NCBI GenBank assembly: GCA_946477805.1
Contig: CAMKZP010000055.1
Coordinates: 1 to 11,861, forward strand
Length of the DNA stretch: 11,861 nt
Direction: 5' to 3'
DNA from: an uncultured Enterobacter sp.
Lineage (GTDB): Bacteria; Pseudomonadota; Gammaproteobacteria; Enterobacterales; Enterobacteriaceae
Shown here: in pieces, positions 6,899 to 11,861 of the stretch
How positions within the stretch are numbered: the stretch's first letter is position 1
Layout: every line of letters begins with the position of its first letter
The notes under the pieces: model-generated
The model's database searches: none
Told to the model about the DNA's origin: nothing
What the model saw: only the letters and a program-made list of their open reading frames with translations
Translations under genes and position numbers: made by a program

Positions 6899-7849
6899 TT
6901 ATTCCTTGTCATAGTCGATATCAAAATAGCTGTACCCCAACACGCTGTCCGGGACGACTGTTCTAAGGTTTCCTGCCGTAGAGGCGTGCTGCGTTATCCA
7001 GGCGAAGCTCAACGCAGGCGTCAGACACCCGCTGGCACCGTAGGTCTGCGCCAGGTTAAGGACGTTTTCTTCAGGCACCGCCGAACGCTGCAGCAGATCG
7101 TTTCGCCCGCCCGCGTAGGCAATGCGTCTCGCATCCCCCGGGCTCTCGAGGGTCTCCGCCATAAGATAGTGCCCGCCGCTCACCTTTATCGCGCTTTCCT
7201 GACTGCTGAAAATAAAGCACCCGGTGCGCTCGACGGTTAAATTGACGTTTTCCGCCTTCCCGCGCCGATGTTCTCTGCCGGTAAGAGGACGATCCTCGTC
7301 AGAAAAGACCAGGATGGGGATCGCCCGATACGCCGCGCAGATCACCACGTAATCAAACACGTCCCAGCCCAGGTAATCCTTCGCCAGAGCGACAGCCTGC
7401 ATAAAGGCCTGCTTCTCACCGCGGATTTTGCAGGTAGGCCCGTTAATCGCGAACCGTTTGACCAGATTCTTTGGCAGCGTATCTATCGCCGAAATATGCA
7501 GGGCGCTGGCGATATTCTCAAACGGCCCCGACTCGCCCCAGGAATCGACGTAGATAAACGCCGTGCGGCGTTTCAATAATCTCATGCGCTCCTTGGCAGG
7601 CAGCGCCAGCAGCGCCTCCTCCGCCGATTGTTCCATCGCCTCGAGGTATTTTTGGTACTGCGGATTTCGGATCATCTCTCCGGCATACCGCCCCGGCTCG
7701 GTGCCAAAGCGTTTCAGGCCCCAGCCGTTAACATGGGAAGACGTCAGCGCCTTATTGTATAAATGCGCTTCCCAGGCATTCAGCCAGCTCGGCTGATAAA
7801 AATAAAAGGTCTCTTCTGGCTCAACCATTGAAAATGACGATAAATACAT
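6899..7849 (-). CDS. Diverged ketosynthase-like (thiolase-fold) protein, probably non-catalytic
   Basis: A protein of 316 residues (320 from the GTG at 7861; residue numbers here use the 320-residue form). It looks like a shortened beta-ketoacyl synthase. KRRTAFIYVDSWGESG (97-112) occupies the early strand. NGPTCKIRGEKQAF followed by the helix MQAVALAKDYL (140-164) matches the ketosynthase active-site helix region but has no TACxS motif. DYVVICAAYRA (170-180) corresponds to the following strand. TYGASGCLTPALSF (273-286) matches the GHxxGAAG region, with the His replaced. No HGTGT motif is present. It probably acts as a structural partner or chain-length-factor-like subunit of the neighbouring ketosynthases rather than as an enzyme. 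The ATG at 7849 has GGA at 7-bp spacing; the upstream GTG has no site. The assignment rests on fold-pattern resemblance, not a strong motif. Confidence 0.75.
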   Translation of the reverse strand: MYLSSFSMVEPEETFYFYQPSWLNAWEAHLYNKALTSSHVNGWGLKRFGTEPGRYAGEMIRNPQYQKYLEAMEQSAEEALLALPAKERMRLLKRRTAFIYVDSWGESGPFENIASALHISAIDTLPKNLVKRFAINGPTCKIRGEKQAFMQAVALAKDYLGWDVFDYVVICAAYRAIPILVFSDEDRPLTGREHRRGKAENVNLTVERTGCFIFSSQESAIKVSGGHYLMAETLESPGDARRIAYAGGRNDLLQRSAVPEENVLNLAQTYGASGCLTPALSFAWITQHASTAGNLRTVVPDSVLGYSYFDIDYDKE

Positions 7850-7862
7850 AGGCTTTTCCACT
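7850..7862 (-). promoter_or_regulatory. Ribosome binding site deciding the ATG at 7849
   Basis: Read on the minus strand, AGTGGAAAAGCCT precedes the ATG. The GGA lies seven bases from the start codon, a normal spacing. The open frame extends upstream to a GTG at 7861, but only GGTAGACGACA precedes that codon, with no usable site. The ATG is therefore the better start. Confidence 0.55.
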
Positions 7863-7867
7863 GTCGT

Positions 7868-9085
7868 CTACCGCCCTGAATGCGTGTCTGACATCACGAC
7901 GCCAATAATGGAACCATCGACCCCGATCCCCATTTTCAGGAGATGCGATTGCGCATGGGGCGTGACCTCGCGATCCACCCATAGCTGCTGCGCAACGGTC
8001 GAAATAATGGCGTCATTGGCGACGGGCGAAATAATTTCGCGCCGGGATAAAGTGTGGTGCCCAATAATTAAATCAATTATTCCCGAGCCGGTGGCGGTAT
8101 AGCCTATCTGGCCTTTATAGGCGAGAACGGGGATCGGCTTCCCGTCACTTAATACGGCGATGGCTTTCGCTTCGGCTTTATCACTAATGGACGATCCGTT
8201 GCCGTGAGGAATAATCGCGGCCAGATCGCCTGCATTAATCTGGGCTTTTTGCAGCGCCTGCTGCATGACTTTCACCACATTGGTGCTGAGCCATGAGCTG
8301 TCGTTACTTCTGCCGGCGCTGATTTGCATATAGGCGCTTTGCAAACGTATCCCACCGCTGCGCTGGCGCGCTCGCCGGTGGCGGGCACTTTCGAGCAGCA
8401 GAACGCTAAACCCCTCAGCAAATAAAACCCCTTTGCTGTTCTCACCAAAGGGCTGAACGGGATCGCTATCCAGCATGGACTGGGTCGTGAGAAACCAGAG
8501 ATCCTGCGTTTTAATTTTTGAGCAGTTAACCACCAGCACCAGATCGACACCCTTATGCTCGATGGCCTGACAGCCTAAATGGATCGCCGTCAGCGACGAG
8601 TTGCTGGTGCAGTTCATATTCGGCGGCAAATAGCGCAGCCGATATCGACGCGCCAGGTCGCCTGCCAGACGATCCTGCGACATATTCTCAACGTGCAGCT
8701 GCATTAATGATTTTGAAAGATGAATATCTTCAACGTCATTTTTGTTATAGAAGCTTTTGAAGGCCATACCGTCGACACGCGGGCCGATACCGGTCAAATA
8801 GACCCGTACGTTACTCTCGGCCAAACAGTGCGCCTCCAGCGCCGCCTGGCCGAGAGCATCTTCGATCAGGCGAAGGAGCAGATCGAATGCGCTATCACCC
8901 ACCCGGTCCAGCGTGGCGACCTGGATATTCCCGCTAAACCCGCACTTTATTGCCTCGTCGTCAGACCTGAACCAGGCGTTTGTTTCAACGCGCCTTCCCC
9001 GCTTCAGGTTATGAATCAGCTGATGGTTGTCTTCGGCAAAGGGTAAGCAGGAACTGAACCCTGAAATGATAGCGGCATTGTCCAC
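7868..9085 (-). CDS. Beta-ketoacyl synthase homologue lacking the catalytic Cys and one His
   Basis: A 405-residue, full-length FabF-like ketosynthase fold. Landmarks are NCTSNSSLTAIH (158-169) at the nucleophile, QPFGENSKGVLFAEGFSVLLLE (211-232), PHGNGSSISDKAEAKA (293-308), and KGQIGYTATGSG (324-335). In ketosynthases the first reads TACSSSL; aligned here, the nucleophile Cys becomes Ser161, although Cys159 lies two residues earlier. The His of HGTGT is retained (His294), but the His of KxxxGH is Tyr329, while Lys324 is kept. It therefore resembles a chain-length factor or otherwise non-condensing subunit, probably pairing with the active ketosynthase. It starts at GTG 9085 with AAAGGA seven bases upstream, inside which the upstream gene's TAA ends. 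That it once was, or still is, a malonyl decarboxylase or starter-handling enzyme is possible. Confidence 0.88.
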   Translation of the reverse strand: MDNAAIISGFSSCLPFAEDNHQLIHNLKRGRRVETNAWFRSDDEAIKCGFSGNIQVATLDRVGDSAFDLLLRLIEDALGQAALEAHCLAESNVRVYLTGIGPRVDGMAFKSFYNKNDVEDIHLSKSLMQLHVENMSQDRLAGDLARRYRLRYLPPNMNCTSNSSLTAIHLGCQAIEHKGVDLVLVVNCSKIKTQDLWFLTTQSMLDSDPVQPFGENSKGVLFAEGFSVLLLESARHRRARQRSGGIRLQSAYMQISAGRSNDSSWLSTNVVKVMQQALQKAQINAGDLAAIIPHGNGSSISDKAEAKAIAVLSDGKPIPVLAYKGQIGYTATGSGIIDLIIGHHTLSRREIISPVANDAIISTVAQQLWVDREVTPHAQSHLLKMGIGVDGSIIGVVMSDTHSGR

Positions 9086-9089
9086 GGTG

Positions 9090-11648
9090 TTATCCTTTGA
9101 TCACAAATGCGTAATAGTTCCCACCTTCCGTCGCCCCCACGAGTAATACCTGCCTGAGTTCCAGCTGCAGCGGTTCCCGCACGAAGTTGATTCGTGAATC
9201 GAAAAACTCAAGGGTATGTGGAATAGCGGGGACAGCCTGCTTCTTAAAGCAGTCAAGAATGACCGTCAGATTGAGCAAACCGGCGGCGGAAGCGACAAAA
9301 CCAAAGCAGGCGTTATAGTTCACCACCGGCACATCCGGTTTCGCGTCGGCAAAGGTGGCATAAATGGCATCGATTTCAATGCGCGAGCCGTCGGGGCTGC
9401 CGTTACTCGTGCCGCACACAAGGTCAATGTCCTGCGCCCCGATACCGGCATCGGCCAGCGCGCGGGCGATGGCGAGCGCCATTGATGACGATTTTTCATC
9501 ATGCCGGGAGGCGTCAAAGTAGCTGTTGCTACAGGCTTTACCGTATCCGACCACCTCTGCCAGCACCTCTGCACCGCGCTCTTGCGCCCGCTGAGGATCT
9601 TCCAGCAGCAGCATGCAGGCCCCTTCCCCCGGCACATAGCCTTTCGCCGCTTTGCCGTAGACCTGATAATCATCCGCCCTGGAGGTCATGTGGAGCTTTT
9701 GCGTCACCGCATTCATGTACATCGCCATCGACGGAAAATACTCATCCGCCCCGCCCACCAGCACCTGCGGCTGCAGGTTCTGGCGCACAATTTCATAGCC
9801 GTAGGTCAATGCCCCCAGCGCCGCGTTCTCGCCGGTGGCAAGCGTGGTGGTGTATCCCTTGATCCCTTCAGAAATGCCGCAGAAGGTCGGAATCGCATTC
9901 ATCAGCGAGCCGGGGAACTCTGAGGTCCGAACCTTGCGGGGGTCTGGCTTCAGGCTTTGCAGGTATTTGTAGGTGGTCTCCTCCGGACCGCTGGACATCC
10001 CCATCACCAGGCCCAGCGCATCGCCATCACGCTTGATTTTACGCTTCGCCTGGTCCAGCGCTTCGGACAGCGCAATCAGCGCAAAGGTGCCGCCGCGCGT
10101 CGCTTTACGCGGGTCAAAGCGGCGCAGATGTTTGCGTGGCTCCAGGCCGGTCACCTGGAAGGTGTTAAACTGCGCGTGCTCTTCCGGGCGCGGCGCGGCG
10201 TCCAGGCTGAACGCATCGCCAAACAGCAATTCAAACTGATGGGTCTCTTCCAGAACCGTGAGCAGCGCTTTCGCCTCTTCAAGGGTGTCTTCCGGGAAGG
10301 TGACCTCGCCGAGCGCAACGGTATGATTGCGCTTCCAGACGCTATCCAGGATCTCATTCATGGTGTGCCCGATTGCCGAAACCGCGCCGGTACCGGTAAT
10401 GGCGACCCGCTTCTGCTCAAAGCTGCTGACCGGAACGGAACCGGGTTCCATGCTCACGATCATGCTGCAGTTATTTCCCCCAAAGGCGTAGTTGTTCTTC
10501 ATGAAGAGGTTAATCTTCTGCTCGCGAAACGCGTTAGGCACATAGTCCAGATCGCAGTTCGGACGCGCCGTGGTGAAGTTCAGGGTGGGCAAAATGTGGT
10601 TGTCAGGCAGCGTCACCAGACAGGCGATGAGCTCGACAATGCCCGCGGCACCGATGTTGTGGCCAAAGTAAGATTTGGTCGAACTCACCGGCGGCATCGC
10701 ATGGTCTGCAAAGACTTTTTTCATCGCCAGCGTTTCGATACGGTCGTTGGCTTCGGTCCCGGTACCGTGGGCGTTGACATAGTCAATCCGATCGGGCGTG
10801 ATACCCGCATTTTCCATGGCCTTGCGCATAACCTGCACGGCACCGCTGGCGCGCGGATCGGGCCCGGTCTCGTGGAAGGCATCGCAGGAGGTGGCATACG
10901 AGAGGATCTCGCCGTAAATGGTGGCGCCACGCGCCACGGCGTGCTCGTAGTCCTCAAGCAGCAGCGCGCCCGCACCTTCGCCAATAGACATGCCGGACTG
11001 GCCCGAAAACGGCGTACAGGCCTCAGGGTGCATGACGTTCAGGGCGTAAAACCCGGCGAAGGTCGGCAGGTAGATAGGCTCTGTGCCGACGGCCAGCATC
11101 GTTTTGTTTTTACCGTTCTGGATGTAGTCAAACGCCATGCCCACCGCATTCGGGCTGGCGGTGCAGGCGGTGGCGACCAGCTCGACGCCGCCCTGCAACC
11201 CCAGCAGAGTGGATACGCTGGAACAACAGGAGGAAAAGCCGCCCGAAAAGAGCGCCTTGCGCAGGGAAAAATCGCCCAGACGCTGCTCAAACAGCGGTAA
11301 AAAGGCCTCTGTACCGGCAGACGAGACGCCAACAATCAGGCCGGTCTCTTTAAGCTGAGTCTTATTATTAACCAGACCCGCCTGACAGAGCGCATCCTTG
11401 CCCACTTTATAAGCCCACAGCGCCGCATTATCGAGCGAGTCAATTATCTCGTCCGCGAGTTCTGAATAATCGATCTCATGCAGCACTTCAGCCGCTCTGG
11501 CATTTTCAAACCATGTTGAAAAGCGTTTGCTGTCAGCCACGCCGTTTCGCTTATTAACCAAAGCGTCTTTAAAATCCTCAAGGTTATCAGCCAGAGAAGA
11601 TAAGATGCCCATCCCGGTAATAACAACGCGTTTCCTGTTTGTTTTCAT
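9090..11648 (-). CDS. Ketosynthase / chain-length-factor fusion (tandem KS protein)
   Basis: An 852-residue protein made of two complete FabF-type domains joined near residues 400-413, about twice the usual ketosynthase length. Domain 1 (about 6-400) has the full triad: Cys162 in TACTAS, His294 in HGTGT, His330 in GHNIGAAG with Lys325, plus the C-terminal FGGNN loop (389-393). It should perform decarboxylative condensation of malonyl units on an acyl carrier protein. Domain 2 (about 413-852) begins again with RVAITGTG but has lost the chemistry. TLATGENA puts Ala604 at the nucleophile, Cys745 replaces the first His (CGTSNG), and Phe784 replaces the second (NACFGF, with Asn779 for Lys). This is the logic of a type II polyketide KS-alpha/KS-beta heterodimer built as one chain. 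It is the first complete gene in the block; ATG 11648 has only a weak GGTGG-like site upstream. It could make polyketide, polyene or unusual fatty acyl chains. Confidence 0.93.
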   Translation of the reverse strand: MKTNRKRVVITGMGILSSLADNLEDFKDALVNKRNGVADSKRFSTWFENARAAEVLHEIDYSELADEIIDSLDNAALWAYKVGKDALCQAGLVNNKTQLKETGLIVGVSSAGTEAFLPLFEQRLGDFSLRKALFSGGFSSCCSSVSTLLGLQGGVELVATACTASPNAVGMAFDYIQNGKNKTMLAVGTEPIYLPTFAGFYALNVMHPEACTPFSGQSGMSIGEGAGALLLEDYEHAVARGATIYGEILSYATSCDAFHETGPDPRASGAVQVMRKAMENAGITPDRIDYVNAHGTGTEANDRIETLAMKKVFADHAMPPVSSTKSYFGHNIGAAGIVELIACLVTLPDNHILPTLNFTTARPNCDLDYVPNAFREQKINLFMKNNYAFGGNNCSMIVSMEPGSVPVSSFEQKRVAITGTGAVSAIGHTMNEILDSVWKRNHTVALGEVTFPEDTLEEAKALLTVLEETHQFELLFGDAFSLDAAPRPEEHAQFNTFQVTGLEPRKHLRRFDPRKATRGGTFALIALSEALDQAKRKIKRDGDALGLVMGMSSGPEETTYKYLQSLKPDPRKVRTSEFPGSLMNAIPTFCGISEGIKGYTTTLATGENAALGALTYGYEIVRQNLQPQVLVGGADEYFPSMAMYMNAVTQKLHMTSRADDYQVYGKAAKGYVPGEGACMLLLEDPQRAQERGAEVLAEVVGYGKACSNSYFDASRHDEKSSSMALAIARALADAGIGAQDIDLVCGTSNGSPDGSRIEIDAIYATFADAKPDVPVVNYNACFGFVASAAGLLNLTVILDCFKKQAVPAIPHTLEFFDSRINFVREPLQLELRQVLLVGATEGGNYYAFVIKG
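9093..9098 (-). promoter_or_regulatory. Ribosome binding site for the GTG start at 9085
   Basis: AAAGGA on the minus strand lies seven bases before the GTG codon at 9085, which supports the non-ATG start. The TAA stop of the upstream ketosynthase fusion (9092-9090) immediately follows it, so terminating ribosomes are well placed to reinitiate and the two ketosynthase subunits would be made in linked amounts. Confidence 0.65.
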
Positions 11649-11750
11649 AAACCACCGTACCGCCGTGTACAGATAATAAAACAGTCAGGATAGAAACAGG
11701 CGCAATTATCCCTGCCTGTTATCCACCGGCTGTTTTTTATAAAGAATGAA
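11649..11750 (-). promoter_or_regulatory. Intergenic gap upstream of the KS fusion, with a hairpin and possible internal promoter
   Basis: This 102-bp gap is by far the longest in the block. It holds a perfect 7-bp inverted repeat (AACAGGC at 11720-11714 and GCCTGTT at 11701-11695 on the minus strand, 12-nt loop). The repeat is followed by TCTATCC rather than a T-run, so it is a weak terminator at best. Downstream AT-rich sequence with TATTAT could serve as a -10 element, and TTGCGC within the hairpin as a poor -35, but the spacing is not canonical. An internal promoter, an operator or an attenuating hairpin are all possible; the sequence alone does not decide. Confidence 0.25.
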
Positions 11751-11847
11751 TTACAATGCGCTTTTCGCTTTTGACGCATCAACAAAGCTGTGTTCAGTCG
11801 GATTCACCAGCATGCTCAGGTTATAAATAAACGGCATACTCTTTGTT
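11751..11847 (-). CDS. 3' end of an unidentified upstream gene (partial)
   Basis: The minus-strand frame ending in TAA at 11751-11753 is open to the right edge. It gives 31 genuine C-terminal residues, ending SFVDASKAKSAL, before the sequence runs into adapter at 11848. Codon use looks like that of the neighbouring genes, and the position and orientation make it a plausible preceding member of the same cluster. I cannot assign a family from so little. A separate short gene starting at the ATG at 11837 is less likely because no well-spaced ribosome site precedes it. Confidence 0.5.
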
Positions 11848-11861
11848 CTGTCTCTTATACA
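11848..11861. other. Tn5 mosaic-end (tagmentation adapter) remnant at contig end
   Basis: The final 14 bases, CTGTCTCTTATACA, are identical to the first 14 of the synthetic Tn5 mosaic end used in tagmentation library kits. Natural IS50 ends differ: the outside end has A at base 4, and the inside end departs after CTCTT. The match, placed exactly at the sequence terminus, points to untrimmed adapter rather than genomic DNA. Confidence 0.9.

Noticed and set aside
6889..6924. Upstream ATG codons (6924, 6912) for the ABC ATPase
   Set aside because: Both fall inside the preceding gene without a ribosome site, and the extra residues are not part of the conserved ATPase fold. The ATG at 6888 is preferred, though its own site is distant.
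9957..11300. A 447-codon plus-strand open frame
   Set aside because: It lies wholly antisense to the ketosynthase fusion, is rich in Arg, His and Gly in a low-complexity way, and shows no domain motif. The minus strand here has unmistakable TACTAS, HGTGT and GHNIGAAG motifs, so this is a shadow of codon bias.
9090..11648. Aryl polyene cluster ketosynthase
   Set aside because: Aryl polyene clusters normally encode separate KS and CLF proteins together with dehydratases, ketoreductase, ammonia-lyase-type and glycosyltransferase genes; none is visible, and the fused KS plus Lol-like transporter layout does not match.
11848..11861. End of a real Tn5/IS50 element
   Set aside because: The sequence matches the engineered mosaic end rather than the natural outside or inside ends. 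No transposase is present, and it sits exactly at the contig terminus.
1..11861. CRISPR arrays, tRNA/rRNA genes, insertion sequences or prophage genes
   Set aside because: I saw no direct repeat series, no cloverleaf-like segments, no transposase or integrase motifs and no phage structural genes; coding space is filled by the operon.

Overview
The window looks like one end of a contig from a Gram-negative gammaproteobacterium, probably Enterobacterales. I infer this from mid-range GC, enterobacterial Shine-Dalgarno sites (AAGGAG type), an export module that presupposes an outer membrane, and protein style; no marker gene fixes the genus. The last 14 bases (11848-11861) match the synthetic Tn5 mosaic end used in tagmentation libraries, so genuine sequence probably stops at 11847.

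Almost everything lies on the minus strand in one tightly packed, operon-like block read from right to left. In transcription order: the 3' end of an unidentified gene (11751-11847); a 102-bp gap; a ketosynthase fused to a chain-length-factor-like second ketosynthase (9090-11648); a stand-alone ketosynthase homologue lacking catalytic Cys and one His (7868-9085); a shorter, more diverged thiolase-fold/ketosynthase-like protein (6899-7849); a LolD/MacB-type ABC ATPase (6181-6888); an exported helical, TPR-like protein (5550-6197); an FtsX/LolC/MacB-type permease (4239-5549); a periplasmic LolA-like 'outer membrane lipoprotein-sorting' protein (3441-4229); a beta-rich, probably barrel-forming protein with a lipobox (2056-3444); a FabD-like acyltransferase (1113-2045); and an unrecognised eight-helix membrane protein (101-1102). 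Genes are separated by at most 10 bp or overlap by 4-17 bp, and several stop codons sit inside the next gene's ribosome binding site. At the far left, a few codons of a convergent plus-strand gene and its rho-independent terminator (47-94) mark the end of the block.

My reading is a type II polyketide/fatty-acid-like biosynthetic locus. One active condensing domain works with up to three catalytically dead ketosynthase relatives and a dedicated malonyl/acyl transferase. It is coupled in the same operon to a complete inner-membrane, periplasm and outer-membrane trafficking route resembling Lol. The likely product is an acyl or polyene-like lipid delivered to or through the outer membrane. No acyl carrier protein, ketoreductase, dehydratase, ligase or tailoring enzyme is visible; these would have to lie beyond the right-hand edge or be borrowed from fatty acid synthesis. 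I do not recognise this exact arrangement as a named, characterised pathway, and the product is unknown.
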